A stretch of DNA of 64,000 bases, from contig NZ_AP024903.1 in the NCBI RefSeq assembly GCF_024347095.1, positions 2,356,001 through 2,420,000 on the forward strand, in the 5' to 3' direction. This stretch comes from Vibrio rhizosphaerae (GTDB lineage Bacteria; Pseudomonadota; Gammaproteobacteria; Enterobacterales; Vibrionaceae). Positions 44,897 to 55,371 of this stretch are shown piece after piece (the stretch's first letter is position 1; each line of letters starts with the position of its first letter). Under the pieces are notes generated by a model. The model saw only the letters and a program-made list of their open reading frames with translations. It was not told the DNA's origin and made no database searches. Both the position numbers and the translations under genes were made by a program.

Positions 44897-45228
44897 AAAC
44901 ATGTCAAATTTATGGCTCACCGATGCCACCATCTCCCTAATACGAGATGATGAATCTCCGAATCACATCACTGAATAAAGAATTGCTGGAGAAAGCATTA
45001 CTGAAAGAATAGCAACAGAAACGGCCCCATCGTCGGATAGGCGTCGTTAAAGATAGACAAAAAAGAGAGGAAATCAGTGCATCTCAAGACCGATCAAGAC
45101 ACCCATTCGTGGCCGATATTGGCATCTCTCTGACGTCAACAAAAGGAGGAACATACAACCTCAATGTTCCTGCCTTTCTGACAAAGGTCTGTCACCCGTT
45201 TTCACCCACAATCACCGACAAGCTATCT

Positions 45229-45696
45229 CTACCTCGGTGCAAGGCGCCACAACAATTCACCTTGTTGTGTCTCAGGCACATAATCCAGACAAGCCAAACC
45301 GGATGTCGGGAACATCGGAGCCGGCATGTCTCTGACGAACTCACTGGTCAAGTATCCGACCAAAGGTAAGTGGGAGATCAGAAAAAATGAATTGGCCCGT
45401 TCAATATCTGCCAGAGCCATCAGATAGTCGAATACCCGATCTGATTTCCCGTAAGGCGTGATATCGTCGCATGTTTCTATACGACGGGCTTCAATGTAAG
45501 GCGCAACTTCCCGCCATGTTTCTTGTGCTCTAAGATAAGGACTAATCAATACTTTATCGACGCTGATTTTCTGTATGTCATTCGCCTGTTTCATCACTGA
45601 AACCGACTCACTTTTCCCAAGTTCGGTCAAAGGCCGATCCGCATCACCTGTCGCGCAATATCCCGCTTCTCCATGACGCATAATAAAAATTTTCAT
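45229..45696 (-). CDS. sixA: Phosphohistidine phosphatase SixA
   Basis: A 155-residue histidine phosphatase. The phospho-acceptor His is in FIMRHGEAGY, the Arg pair follows at SPYLRAQETW, and the second His is in LISHLPLVGYL. In E. coli SixA removes phosphate from the NPr protein of the nitrogen PTS. Here it is transcribed alone from a 236-bp gap shared with the M16 peptidase. Its position next to flhA and the M16 gene is the usual one in vibrios. Confidence 0.93.
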   Translation of the reverse strand: MKIFIMRHGEAGYCATGDADRPLTELGKSESVSVMKQANDIQKISVDKVLISPYLRAQETWREVAPYIEARRIETCDDITPYGKSDRVFDYLMALADIERANSFFLISHLPLVGYLTSEFVRDMPAPMFPTSGLACLDYVPETQQGELLWRLAPR

Positions 45697-45932
45697 ACAA
45701 TGGCTACCTTAAATACCCGATTAAACTCACAGGTGAGTTCATACTCACTCAATATAGCCAAGCCCTGATTTTCGTCGTTAGAGAAACCTCAACTCTATAT
45801 TGGCTGCTTCACACAAATTGAGCAAATTAAAATAACATTTTACTCATAAAATTGTTATCTGAGGTTGGCGACGTCTGTTTTCAACGTCATACTAAATAAT
45901 CGATTCCCTAGCCACGTCTGGAGGCATGTCTC

Positions 45933-48710
45933 GTGCATATCAGTCCAAATGATACAAATAGTTACCGATATATCACCTTACCAAACCAACTTCGGGTGCT
46001 ATTGATTTGTGACCCCAATGCACCCAAAAGTGCGGCAGCGCTGGCAATCAACGTCGGACACTTTGATGACCCTGCTAATCGTGAGGGTTTGGCGCATTAT
46101 CTAGAGCATATGCTATTTTTGGGTACGGAAAAATACCCCAACTCCGGCGAATTTCAAAATTTTATCAATCAACATGGCGGAACACATAATGCTTGGACAG
46201 GGACGGAGCATAGTTGTTTCTTTTTTGACGTTGCCACTTCAGCCTTTGAAAAGGCACTAGACCGCTTTGCCCAATTTTTTAGCGCGCCTCTGTTTAATGA
46301 GGAATCGCTCGATAAAGAACGCCAAGCAATTGAATCAGAGTATAAACTCAAACTCAATGATGATATCCGGCGTCTGTATCAAGTACACAAAGAAACCATT
46401 CATCCACAGCACCCTTTTGCTAAATTTTCTGTCGGGAACGAACAGACGCTGTCCGATCGAAATCAGGTCAGTATTCGTAAAGAAATTATGCAGTTCCACC
46501 AAGAACACTATTCTGCTGACTTGATGACACTCGCGGTTATCGCTCCCGAACCGCTAGATACGCTGGAACGGTGGATTACGGAACGATTTACGAACATCAT
46601 CAATCAGCAACGTCGGGGGAAAACAGTTCAGGAACCTTATGTAACCAGTGAACATACCGGATTACTGATTGAGGTGGAGCCCCTAAAAGATATCCGTAAA
46701 CTATTTCTGTCATTTCCATTGCCCTGTATGGATGTTTATTACCAGCAAAAACCACTGTCTTATTTTGCACATTTACTTGGTTATGAAGGAAAAGACAGTC
46801 TCATGCAGGTGCTGAAAGACAAAGGATGGATTACAAGCCTTTCAGCTGGCGGGGGTACCAGCGGCAGTAACTACCGCGAATTTACGCTGAGTCTGTTGCT
46901 CACAGAAACAGGGATGACGTCTGTTGAAGAAATTATTCGGGCCGTTTTTAGCTATATCCAACTGATCCGGGAAAAGGGTCTGCAAGCCTGGCGTTATGAA
47001 GAGAAAAAATCAGTGCTTGAAGCCACTTTCCGTTACCAGGAAGTGCCTCGCCCGTTAGATATGGTTAGCCATTTGGTAATGAATATGCAGCATTATCAGG
47101 CAGAAGACACCATCTATGGCGATTATATGATGCAGGGCTATGATGAAACGCTGCTCAGAAAGATTCTCGCACAGTTTGTACCGGAAAATCTCAGAGCGAC
47201 GCTATTGGCTCAGGGAGGCCATTATAACCAGACGGCGAACTGGTATTATACGCCCTATTCAGTCACCCCTTTCACTGAAGACCAGTTGGCTTATTTTCAT
47301 CAAACTCAGCCACAACTGGAGATGGCACTCCCCGAACCCAATCCTTTTATCTGTCATAGTTTACAGCCAAAACCTATCGAATCTGATGACGACCAACCGC
47401 AAATCATTCAGGAAAGTGACGGATTTCGCCTGTGGCACATGCAAGATCAGGAATTCTTAGTTCCCAAAGGGGTTATTTATGTCGCCATCGATAGCCCATA
47501 CGCCGTACAAAGTCCTCGCAATATCGTGATGACCCGTCTGTGTGTTGAGATTTTTCTCGACTCACTGGCAAAAGAGACTTATCCGGCCGAAATTGCCGGG
47601 ATGGGATATAACATGTATACCCATCAGGGAGGGGTAACGCTGTCTATTTCGGGGTTCAGCCAGAAACAACCTGAACTACTGGCGTTAATCATCGATCGTT
47701 TCAAAAAGAGAGAATTCAGTGAACATCGTTTTCTGTCCGTGAAGACTCAACTGGAACGAAGCTGGCGAAATGCCGCAAAAGATCGTCCGATTTCACAGTT
47801 GTTCAATGCGATGACCGGGTTGTTACAACCGAACAATCCACCATATGAGAGTTTGCTTGAAGCCCTGCAAACGATCAAAGTCGAGGAATTGGCACCATTT
47901 GTCGATCAAATGTTATCTCAACTCCATGTAGAAATGTTCATTTATGGTGACTGGAGAAAATCGGATGCATTGCAAATCGGACAACAGCTGATTCAGGCAT
48001 TACACGTTCAGGATCAACATTACGAAGAGTCACTGCGTCCTTTGGTGATGTTGGGTAAACAAGGGACTTTCCGCCGGGAAGTCTTCTGTGATCAAGATGA
48101 TTCTGCCGTCGTGCTGTACTATCAATGTGCTGATATTTCTCCCAAAAGTGTAGCGCTGTACTCTTTAGCCAATCACCTGATGTCTGCCACTTTTTTCCAT
48201 GAAATCAGGACCAAACAGCAGCTCGGTTACATGGTAGGGACAGGAAACCTCCCGCTGAACCGCCATCCGGGGATTGTCATGTATGTACAATCACCGCATG
48301 CAGCACCGGTCGATTTAATCGCTTCGATTGATGAGTTCCTCAACGCCTTTTATTTGGTTTTACTGGAGCTAAACGAATACCAATGGCACAGCAGCAAACG
48401 CGGCCTGTTTAATCAAATTGCCATCCCTGATCCGACTCTCAGAAGCCGCGCACAACGCTTTTGGGTCGCTATCGGCAATAAAGACCACCAATTTAATCAG
48501 CGAGAACTCGTGTTGCAGGAACTGAAACAACTGTCACGTTCAGATATGATCCGCTTTGTTGTCAGTGAACTGAAACCCAGAACGGCCAATCGTCTCATCA
48601 TGCATACTCAGGGTAATGCTCACCATGATGCGCAACCACTGACTCTGGGTCGAGAAATTGGCTCAATTGAAGCATTTCAACTGATGCCAAAAGCTTATGA
48701 GCTCGGCTAG
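45933..48710 (+). CDS. M16 insulinase-family zinc peptidase
   Basis: A 925-residue metallopeptidase. The inverted zinc motif HxxEH is HYLEH in GLAHYLEHMLFLGTEKYP, and the third ligand Glu is in RQAIESEYKLKLNDD. The middle and C-terminal M16 halves follow, including RTKQQLGYMVGTG, the substrate-closing segment. It resembles pitrilysin (protease III) but lacks an evident signal peptide, so it may be cytoplasmic; it would degrade peptides. Its stop TAG lies in CTAG, which also gives the stop of the convergent yecM, a four-base overlap. Confidence 0.95.
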   Translation: MHISPNDTNSYRYITLPNQLRVLLICDPNAPKSAAALAINVGHFDDPANREGLAHYLEHMLFLGTEKYPNSGEFQNFINQHGGTHNAWTGTEHSCFFFDVATSAFEKALDRFAQFFSAPLFNEESLDKERQAIESEYKLKLNDDIRRLYQVHKETIHPQHPFAKFSVGNEQTLSDRNQVSIRKEIMQFHQEHYSADLMTLAVIAPEPLDTLERWITERFTNIINQQRRGKTVQEPYVTSEHTGLLIEVEPLKDIRKLFLSFPLPCMDVYYQQKPLSYFAHLLGYEGKDSLMQVLKDKGWITSLSAGGGTSGSNYREFTLSLLLTETGMTSVEEIIRAVFSYIQLIREKGLQAWRYEEKKSVLEATFRYQEVPRPLDMVSHLVMNMQHYQAEDTIYGDYMMQGYDETLLRKILAQFVPENLRATLLAQGGHYNQTANWYYTPYSVTPFTEDQLAYFHQTQPQLEMALPEPNPFICHSLQPKPIESDDDQPQIIQESDGFRLWHMQDQEFLVPKGVIYVAIDSPYAVQSPRNIVMTRLCVEIFLDSLAKETYPAEIAGMGYNMYTHQGGVTLSISGFSQKQPELLALIIDRFKKREFSEHRFLSVKTQLERSWRNAAKDRPISQLFNAMTGLLQPNNPPYESLLEALQTIKVEELAPFVDQMLSQLHVEMFIYGDWRKSDALQIGQQLIQALHVQDQHYEESLRPLVMLGKQGTFRREVFCDQDDSAVVLYYQCADISPKSVALYSLANHLMSATFFHEIRTKQQLGYMVGTGNLPLNRHPGIVMYVQSPHAAPVDLIASIDEFLNAFYLVLLELNEYQWHSSKRGLFNQIAIPDPTLRSRAQRFWVAIGNKDHQFNQRELVLQELKQLSRSDMIRFVVSELKPRTANRLIMHTQGNAHHDAQPLTLGREIGSIEAFQLMPKAYELG

Positions 48711-49306
48711 ATTTGACGTTCTGAAGCAATCACTTGCGCCAGCGAATGGGGATGCAACTTAAGACAAATATCTCCCTGACGAAAAGCAATCGTCGGGTTT
48801 GCGAGACGCTCCCCCTCTCCTTTTGGCGCAGAACATTTTACCTTGATCCCTTGTTGTTCTAAAGTTGGCCACATCTGTTTCAGTGCGGGAAAACGTTGCC
48901 AGATATCCTGTAAAAAATCATCGACGTTTATCGCCTGAGAAGGCATCACAAATTCCACATGCTCCCATCCTTGACGGGGATAAGACTTCCCCTCCGCCGG
49001 ATAAGGCAATTCAACATAATGCGTTGACCACCTCCCGAGCATCATCGGGCGTTCCAATGCGAGCACAATAATCGGCCGCCCGTTAATTTCAGCGGATGAA
49101 ATTTGTGAACCTTCATTTAACCAAGCCTGATGCGCGGCTTCAGCCAGATGCCAGTCATTGACTCGCATAGCAATATGATCCAATTCGAACGCAGTTAAAT
49201 CCAGTTGCAGTTCATCACATAAGGTACTGATATTATCAATAAAAGTGGACGCATCCCGATACATTTGTGCTGGCATGAGACGATTCGTGGTGAGAAGAGA
49301 ATGCAT
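48707..49306 (-). CDS. yecM: YecM-like VOC-superfamily protein
   Basis: A 199-residue protein of the YecM family, related to metal-binding vicinal oxygen chelate enzymes. Conserved parts are ELDHIAMRVN (His ligand), THYVELPYPAEGK, the RQGWEHVEFVM strand with another His, and FRQGDICLKLHPHSL. The fold is known for the E. coli protein; the reaction is not. It converges on the M16 gene and diverges from argS. Confidence 0.9.
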   Translation of the reverse strand: MHSLLTTNRLMPAQMYRDASTFIDNISTLCDELQLDLTAFELDHIAMRVNDWHLAEAAHQAWLNEGSQISSAEINGRPIIVLALERPMMLGRWSTHYVELPYPAEGKSYPRQGWEHVEFVMPSQAINVDDFLQDIWQRFPALKQMWPTLEQQGIKVKCSAPKGEGERLANPTIAFRQGDICLKLHPHSLAQVIASERQI

Positions 49307-49407
49307 TTGACTATCATCATCGATTGAAAGACTGGTTGAATCCTAACAGGATCTGATGGAAAGTAGAAAAATTCAGACGCTTTTCTCTATAAGAGTGATA
49401 ATAAAAT

Positions 49408-49416
49408 TGCTATGAT
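49408..49416 (+). promoter_or_regulatory. Putative argS promoter with extended -10
   Basis: TGCTATGAT (49408–49416) fits TGnTAtgaT. The -35 region is poor. It lies about 90 bases before the argS start. Confidence 0.5.
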
Positions 49417-49503
49417 GTGCGCCAATTTTTGAACCTGAACGAGATGTGTATCACAACGTTATGGTACACAAGCAGACAATTCCTAGAAGTGAAGGATAAG
49501 TAC

Positions 49504-51237
49504 GTGAATATCCAAGCATTGATAAACGATAAAGTATCTCAGGCACTTGAAGCCGCAGGCGCACCCGCCGGCAGCCCGGCCGCTGTCCGTCAGTCCGCAA
49601 AGCCACAGTTTGGTGATTATCAAGCCAATGGTGTCATGGGGGTTGCTAAAAAACTGGGTACGAATCCGCGCGAGTTTGCTCAAAAGGTACTGGATGTACT
49701 GGATCTGGAAGGAATTGCCAGCAAAACCGAAATTGCCGGGCCGGGATTCATCAACATCTTCCTCGATGAAACATTTTTGGCGCAGCAGGCTGAACAAGCA
49801 CTGGCCGATCCACGACTAGGCGTCGCGCAAGAAACCCCGCAAACGATTGTCGCTGACTACTCTGCCCCCAATGTTGCAAAAGAAATGCACGTCGGCCACC
49901 TCCGTTCAACCATTATCGGCGATGCCGTTGTCCGTACCCTTGAATTTTTAGGTCATAAAGTCATCCGGGCTAACCATATCGGAGACTGGGGAACGCAGTT
50001 TGGGATGTTGATTGCGAATCTGGAGCGCGTTCAGAAAAATGACGATACCCCGTCAATGGCGCTGGCAGATTTGGAGGCATTCTACCGCGAATCGAAGCAA
50101 CGTTATGACCAAGATGAAGCATTTGCGGAAAAAGCCAGAAACTATGTGGTGAAGCTGCAAAGCGGCGACGCATTCTGCACGGAGATGTGGAAAAAACTGG
50201 TCGATATCACCATGACTCAAAATCAGATCAACTATGACCGGCTCAATGTTTCTTTAACCCGTGATGATGTCATGGGAGAAAGCATGTATAACCCGATGCT
50301 ACCGGAAGTGGTTGCCGATCTGAAAGCCCAGGGTTTAGCCCAAGAAGATGAAGGCGCACAAGTCGTATTTCTTGATGAATACAAGAACAAAGACGGTGAA
50401 CCAATGGGGGTCATCATTCAAAAACGCGATGGTGGTTACCTCTATACCACAACCGATATTGCTTGTGCCAAGTATCGTTATGAACAGCTTGGAGCAAACC
50501 GTGTCTTATATTTCATCGACTCACGTCAACATCAGCATTTGCAGCAAGCGTGGACGATTGTGCGAAAAGCTGGTTATGTCCCCGAGAACGTCTCACTGGA
50601 ACACCATGCTTTTGGCATGATGTTAGGCAAAGACGGACGTCCCTTTAAAACCCGCGCGGGCGGTACTGTTCGTCTGAGCGATCTGCTCGATGAAGCTGAA
50701 GATCGTGCCATTCGGCTGATTGAGAGTAAAAATCAGGCATTGGCCCAAGACGAAAAAATGAATATCGCCAAAACCGTCGCCATGGCAGCCGTCAAATATG
50801 CGGACCTGTCTAAACACCGGACGACTGACTACATCTTCGATTGGGACAACATGCTTGCCTTTGAAGGCAACACAGCCCCTTACATGCAGTATGCCTATAC
50901 ACGAGTCGCTTCCATTTTCTCGAAAGCCGGCATCACGATGGACAAGATCAATGGTGAGCTCCGGATCAGTGACGACAAAGAAAAATTGATGATCACTAAG
51001 CTGTTACAGTTTGAAGAGACGATTCAATCTGTTGCTCGTGAAGGTCAGCCCCACTTAATGTGTAGCTACCTGTTTGAGTTAGCGGGTCAATTCTCTAGCT
51101 TCTATGAGGCTTGCCCCATTTTATCAGCCAGTGATGAGGCGACACGAAACAGTCGTCTGAAACTGGCAGCACTGACCGCGAAAACCATTCAGCAGGGTTT
51201 GAACCTGTTAGGCATTCAAACTCTGGAACGGATGTAA
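49504..51237 (+). CDS. argS: Arginyl-tRNA synthetase
   Basis: A 577-residue class I synthetase charging tRNA-Arg. The N-terminal Add1 domain opens [14 protein letters not shown]. The HIGH motif is HVGH in [12 protein letters not shown]. The KMSK motif is absent, replaced by KTRAGG, as in most bacterial ArgS. The anticodon domain is DALR-type at the end. GTG 49504 was chosen because the conserved N-terminus begins there and AAGGA lies upstream. The frame is open 29 codons further up. Essential gene, followed by a terminator. Confidence 0.97.
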   Translation: MNIQALINDKVSQALEAAGAPAGSPAAVRQSAKPQFGDYQANGVMGVAKKLGTNPREFAQKVLDVLDLEGIASKTEIAGPGFINIFLDETFLAQQAEQALADPRLGVAQETPQTIVADYSAPNVAKEMHVGHLRSTIIGDAVVRTLEFLGHKVIRANHIGDWGTQFGMLIANLERVQKNDDTPSMALADLEAFYRESKQRYDQDEAFAEKARNYVVKLQSGDAFCTEMWKKLVDITMTQNQINYDRLNVSLTRDDVMGESMYNPMLPEVVADLKAQGLAQEDEGAQVVFLDEYKNKDGEPMGVIIQKRDGGYLYTTTDIACAKYRYEQLGANRVLYFIDSRQHQHLQQAWTIVRKAGYVPENVSLEHHAFGMMLGKDGRPFKTRAGGTVRLSDLLDEAEDRAIRLIESKNQALAQDEKMNIAKTVAMAAVKYADLSKHRTTDYIFDWDNMLAFEGNTAPYMQYAYTRVASIFSKAGITMDKINGELRISDDKEKLMITKLLQFEETIQSVAREGQPHLMCSYLFELAGQFSSFYEACPILSASDEATRNSRLKLAALTAKTIQQGLNLLGIQTLERM

Positions 51238-51261
51238 TAACCGTCATCAAGATCCAAACCA

Positions 51262-51291
51262 AAAAAACCCAGCATCGTTGCTGGGTTTTTT
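51262..51291 (+). terminator. argS terminator
   Basis: AAAAAACCCAGCA pairs perfectly with TGCTGGGTTTTTT around TCGT; it can act on both strands between argS and the convergent DoxX gene. Confidence 0.9.
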
Positions 51292-51348
51292 ATAACTGTT
51301 TTCTTATGACAATGTATTCGTTCTATCTCGGTATTTGTTTTACTCGTC

Positions 51349-51768
51349 TTAATCTGGACGCATGGCATATTTACCGGAACCAAGAAGCAAAATAGCAATA
51401 GATGCAAACAGATAGGTCGCGATATCTTCAACAGCCCAAGCACCATATTCATTCAATGAAAAGAAATTATCCCGGTGCATCAAGCCGATAACAACAATGG
51501 CAGTCCCTATGACGGCTGTGGCAGCAAAGCGGGTAAATACGCCCAGTACAATCATGATTGGGGCAATCACCTCTCCCAGATAAACAGCATAGGCAAAAAA
51601 GCCCGGTAGACCAAGATCTACAAACATCCCCTGAATAAATGCAGTGCCATCATATATTTTATGAATACCGTGCAATAAAAACATTAAGCTAAAACCCACT
51701 CGGAGAATCAACTTTGCCGCATCAGGATGATTCATTCCTACTTCAAATTTACGGATTAAACTATTCAT
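51349..51768 (-). CDS. DoxX-family membrane protein
   Basis: A 139-residue four-helix membrane protein. LILRVGFSLMFLLHGIHK opens the family pattern, followed by GLPGFFAYAVYLGEVIAPI and the AVIGTAIVVIG and IATYLFASIAILLLG helices. DoxX/SURF4-type proteins are linked to thiol and quinone chemistry, but the role of this branch (YphA-like) is not known. Single gene with a 239-bp gap on its 5' side, where no gene was seen. Confidence 0.88.
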   Translation of the reverse strand: MNSLIRKFEVGMNHPDAAKLILRVGFSLMFLLHGIHKIYDGTAFIQGMFVDLGLPGFFAYAVYLGEVIAPIMIVLGVFTRFAATAVIGTAIVVIGLMHRDNFFSLNEYGAWAVEDIATYLFASIAILLLGSGKYAMRPD

Positions 51769-52007
51769 CTGTTACTCCAAATCAATCGGTATTGTGTTCA
51801 GTATATCGACAACATTTCAGAAGACCTTGGTGCATTTTTCATCATCTTCATCAAAAAAGCTGAACAAAAATACTGTCCTAAATCAAAGAATTAGAAATTT
51901 ATATTACTTCGGAAGTTAATTTCCCTCCTGTCATAAATGAACAACACGTTCCCACAATGAAGATATGATATCCTCACTCAATGGCATTTTTTCGTAGGAA
52001 CAGTACG

Positions 52008-52436
52008 ATGAGTTTCAAACTCCATCCACAGCTACAACAAGACACAACTTATCTTGGCGATTTCCCGCTTTCTCTGGTATTGCTTCATTCTGATCAAGCC
52101 GTACCTTGGATCATTTTGGTACCGAAACGTGCTGAAATAAAAGAATTCCATCATTTACCCATGACAGATCAACAACAATTTTTAATTGAATCTCAATGGG
52201 TTAGTCAGGTTTTAGAATCTCAGTATCACCCTGATAAAATTAATCTCGGTGCATTAGGGAATCTGGTCCCTCAGCTTCACTATCATCATATTGCTAGATT
52301 TACCGACGATGAAGCATGGCCCGGCCCTATCTGGGGGAATACCACCGGAACCCGCAGAGATGAGACAGCACAGCGACATATTGCCAGCCAATTGAAAACC
52401 GCATTGGCTCAGTCGGGTATCTTTACTCCGGTTTAG
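52008..52436 (+). CDS. HIT-family nucleotide hydrolase-like protein
   Basis: A 142-residue HIT domain protein. The His triad is in PQLHYHHIARFTDD. The start FKLHPQLQQDTTYLGDFPL and the end DEAWPGPIWGN mark a proteobacterial HIT branch distinct from HinT. These proteins bind nucleotides and cleave nucleotidyl-phosphate bonds; the substrate is unknown. AGGA before ATG 52008 supports this start. Its stop is one base from the feoC stop on the other strand. Confidence 0.88.
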   Translation: MSFKLHPQLQQDTTYLGDFPLSLVLLHSDQAVPWIILVPKRAEIKEFHHLPMTDQQQFLIESQWVSQVLESQYHPDKINLGALGNLVPQLHYHHIARFTDDEAWPGPIWGNTTGTRRDETAQRHIASQLKTALAQSGIFTPV

Positions 52437-52437
52437 T

Positions 52438-52668
52438 TTAAAGAATCGCAGTCAGTGACAGTGCCTGAGGCAAATTTACCGCATAACGGATACGTCGGAT
52501 CTCACCACTTTGACCGGTATCCACAAAACGGGAAATCACACCTTTTCTGACCCAAATGCCAAGCATGGCATCGACACCATCCTCGCTCATTCGAAAATGA
52601 CGCGCTAAGATGCTCCCACTGGTCGTGCCATGCTGCTCGAGATAACTTTTTAGCTCATTCAGAATCAT
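52438..52668 (-). CDS. feoC: FeoC-like winged-helix protein
   Basis: A 76-residue winged-helix protein (LNELKSYLEQHGTTSGSILA, then the recognition helix SEDGVDAMLGIWVRKG). It lacks the four cysteines of E. coli FeoC, as I recall is also true in V. cholerae, so it should not hold a Fe–S cluster. In V. cholerae FeoC supports assembly of the Feo complex. It overlaps feoB by four bases. Confidence 0.9.
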   Translation of the reverse strand: MILNELKSYLEQHGTTSGSILARHFRMSEDGVDAMLGIWVRKGVISRFVDTGQSGEIRRIRYAVNLPQALSLTAIL

Positions 52669-54950
52669 ACAATTTGACGCTCGAATTTTTTGATCACATC
52701 ACCTTGATGTTTCAACAACCGATATAGGCCCCACCCACCAAGTAAGATGGATGTCATCCACAACATACTTTGTAGCGGATGTTGCATCATATTCATCGCT
52801 TGGTAGAAAAAGGTTGCAGAGCAGTAGGCCAGCCCAAAGGTCCAGACGGCAATAAATCGGGCATATCGGGCACCAAACTCTCTGACATAAGCCCCCATGG
52901 CTGCGACACAAGGCGTATAGAGTAAAATAAAAATCAGGTATGCAAACGCTGCGGAATGACTTTGAAAATAATATTGCAGATTACTGTATATCGATGAATC
53001 CACATCCTGAGCTTCAGCAGCCAGTTGAGTATCAGATAAATCCCCGATTTCAATCCCCAGCGGGTCAGAAAAGCTCAACGATATTAAGTTATCAGGGATC
53101 GTTTGCAATGCTTCTTTCAAACGAGCCAGCAGATCAAAATCACTGGCTTCATCAGACTGCGAGGAGTACAGGTTATTGAGCGTACCGACCACGGCTTCTT
53201 TCGCAAAAATACCCGTCACGATCCCAACGGTTGCCGGCCAGTTCTCTGGCTGTATACCAATCGGTGCAAACAGAGGCGTGACACGCTGCGATACCTTTGA
53301 TAACACAGATGTATCACTATTTTCATGGCCGAAACTACCATCAGATCCAATTGAATTTAAAAAGCTGAGAATGGTTACCACAACCACAATGGTTTTGCCT
53401 GCCCCTAAGACAAACCGTTTTAGTTTCTGCCACGTTTTGATCAGAATATTTTGTAGTGTCGGTAGTTCATAATCCGGTATTTCCATGACCATATTTTCAC
53501 TACTACCGGGATAAATTGTGTGCCGTAATACAATGCCGGTAAACACGGCAGCAACAATCCCTAATAAATAGAGTGAAAATACGATATTTTGGCCACTATG
53601 CGGGAAAAAAGCCGCCGCCAGCAAAGCATAAACGGGTAACCGGGCCCCACAAGACATAAACGGAGCCATAGCAGCAGATAATCGTCTTTCTCGTTCCTGA
53701 TCCAGCGTGCGCGTTGCCATGATGGAAGGCACATTACAACCAAAACCCAAAATAAGCGGTACAAACGCTTTACCCGGCAAACCGATTTTTTGCATCACTT
53801 TATCAAGCACGAACGCCGCACGGGCCATATACCCGGAACTTTCCAGTACTGCCAAAAACAGATAAAGACAAGCAATCACCGGAATGAAGGTCGCTACAGT
53901 TTGGATCCCTCCACCCAGCCCATCAGCCAGCAAAGTGACCAGCCATACCGGGAGATGTTGATCCAATAAAGCATGCCCCCCATCAACCAGTAAAGCGCCG
54001 ACAGAAATATCAAAGAAATCGATAAAAGCACTCCCGATATTAATCGAGAACATAAACATCAGATACATCACAAGGAAAAAGAAAGGAATACCAATCCACT
54101 TATTGAGGACCACTTGGTCGACTCGTTTGGTGAAACTATGCCCCAATACCCCTTGCTCACGACGAACATTTTGACATTGTTCATGCAACCAGGTGTATTT
54201 GACATTGGCAACATGCAAGTCAATATCCAACAGACTGTTCAATTGCAAATCATTCATTTGTCGCTGATCTGATGCTGACAAAAGATTGGTAATCAGCGTG
54301 TCACCACCAAGTGCCCGGATCGCGAGCGCCCGAGGAGAAACGGCTTGTGACGTACCCGGTTGTGATAAAAATAATGGCGTTGCAGTCTCAATCATCGATT
54401 CAAATTGAGGACCATAGTCGAGTTGTAATGCGTTGAGACCAATCCCCTGTAACAAGGTTTTATCGAGGTTCTCTTTCAACTGCCGCACCTGAGACTTATT
54501 ATTGGCAGAAATAGGGTAAACCGGACAGTCCAGCAATTGTGCTAATCGTTTTACATTAATCGAGCGACGCTCCCTTTTGAGCACATCCATTTTATTGAGC
54601 ACAACGATCATCGGACGCCCGAGCTCACGCAACTGCAAGGTCATATACAGGCTTCGCTCAAGACAGGTCACATCAACCACATTCAAAATTAAATCTGCCG
54701 GATGTAACAGGACCGCTTGCGATGCAATCGACTCATCAATGCTGTGGCTATCATTGCCACTATCCAGCGCATAAATACCCGGTAGATCAGTCAGAGAGAA
54801 TTCATTTCCGGAATAGGTATATTTACCCGTTTTTTTCTCGACAGTGACACCAGCCCAGTTCCCAACCTGCTGACGTGCGCCGGTTAAACCATTAAATAGT
54901 GTTGTTTTACCGCTATTTGGATTACCGACCGTTAAAATATTGTATTTCAT
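52665..54950 (-). CDS. feoB: Ferrous iron transporter FeoB
   Basis: A 761-residue iron permease. The N-terminal G domain has GNPNSGKTT (G1), the switch VGNWAGVTVEKKTG, DLPG (G3) and NKMD (G4). About ten helices follow from residue 280, including the Gate motifs with Cys in ILGFGCNVPSIM and SCGARLPVYALL. It imports Fe(II) across the inner membrane. It overlaps feoA and feoC by four bases each. A possible Fur box lies before feoA. Confidence 0.97.
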   Translation of the reverse strand: MKYNILTVGNPNSGKTTLFNGLTGARQQVGNWAGVTVEKKTGKYTYSGNEFSLTDLPGIYALDSGNDSHSIDESIASQAVLLHPADLILNVVDVTCLERSLYMTLQLRELGRPMIVVLNKMDVLKRERRSINVKRLAQLLDCPVYPISANNKSQVRQLKENLDKTLLQGIGLNALQLDYGPQFESMIETATPLFLSQPGTSQAVSPRALAIRALGGDTLITNLLSASDQRQMNDLQLNSLLDIDLHVANVKYTWLHEQCQNVRREQGVLGHSFTKRVDQVVLNKWIGIPFFFLVMYLMFMFSINIGSAFIDFFDISVGALLVDGGHALLDQHLPVWLVTLLADGLGGGIQTVATFIPVIACLYLFLAVLESSGYMARAAFVLDKVMQKIGLPGKAFVPLILGFGCNVPSIMATRTLDQERERRLSAAMAPFMSCGARLPVYALLAAAFFPHSGQNIVFSLYLLGIVAAVFTGIVLRHTIYPGSSENMVMEIPDYELPTLQNILIKTWQKLKRFVLGAGKTIVVVVTILSFLNSIGSDGSFGHENSDTSVLSKVSQRVTPLFAPIGIQPENWPATVGIVTGIFAKEAVVGTLNNLYSSQSDEASDFDLLARLKEALQTIPDNLISLSFSDPLGIEIGDLSDTQLAAEAQDVDSSIYSNLQYYFQSHSAAFAYLIFILLYTPCVAAMGAYVREFGARYARFIAVWTFGLAYCSATFFYQAMNMMQHPLQSMLWMTSILLGGWGLYRLLKHQGDVIKKFERQIV

Positions 54951-55177
54951 CCGATCACCTCCACTTCAATGGCTGCTGCGATCTTTTCCCTGATAGCAAG
55001 AGAGACCCCACGAACTTCAACCTGAAGCGGATCACCCATCGGCGCTTTGCGAATCAAGACAATCGGGGTTTCTGGCAAAATCCCCATAATCATTAATCGT
55101 TTACGAACTTCAGCAGAAAGCTGATGAAATCCTAAAATCGATGCACGTTGACCGGGATTTAACTGAGATAGATTCAT
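54947..55177 (-). CDS. feoA: Ferrous iron transport protein FeoA
   Basis: A 76-residue SH3-like protein (LNPGQRASILGFHQLSAEVR start, then PIVLIRKAPMGDPLQVEVRG). It is cytoplasmic and helps FeoB, probably by binding it. First gene of feoABC. Its ATG lies about 40 bases after the Fur-like site. Confidence 0.95.
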   Translation of the reverse strand: MNLSQLNPGQRASILGFHQLSAEVRKRLMIMGILPETPIVLIRKAPMGDPLQVEVRGVSLAIREKIAAAIEVEVIG

Positions 55178-55216
55178 GGCTTGTTCTTACTGGTATAGTT
55201 TATGGGAAGCATTTAT

Positions 55217-55235
55217 GAGAAGCATTCTCGTTATC
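55217..55235. promoter_or_regulatory. Candidate Fur box upstream of feoABC
   Basis: GAGAAGCATTCTCGTTATC agrees with the Fur consensus GATAATGATAATCATTATC at 13 of 19 positions and includes the palindrome GAGAA-GCA-TTCTC. It lies 40 bases before the feoA start. Iron repression of feo is expected. Confidence 0.6.
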
Positions 55236-55335
55236 AGATTTCAGTATACGCCAAATATCGGAAAGGTTATTGAGACGGATCAAAAAGCGGATATCGTTCA
55301 AAGCATTTTGAAAGATTCCTCTGGAAGGCTTGCAT

Positions 55336-55361
55336 CGTGGTATAGCACCCGCTATACCACG
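55336..55361. terminator. Hairpin downstream of znuA
   Basis: CGTGGTATAGC (55336–55346) and GCTATACCACG (55351–55361) form a perfect 11-bp stem 10 bases after the znuA stop. There is no T run, so it may stabilise the 3' end rather than terminate. Confidence 0.6.
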
Positions 55362-55371
55362 CCACTTCATT

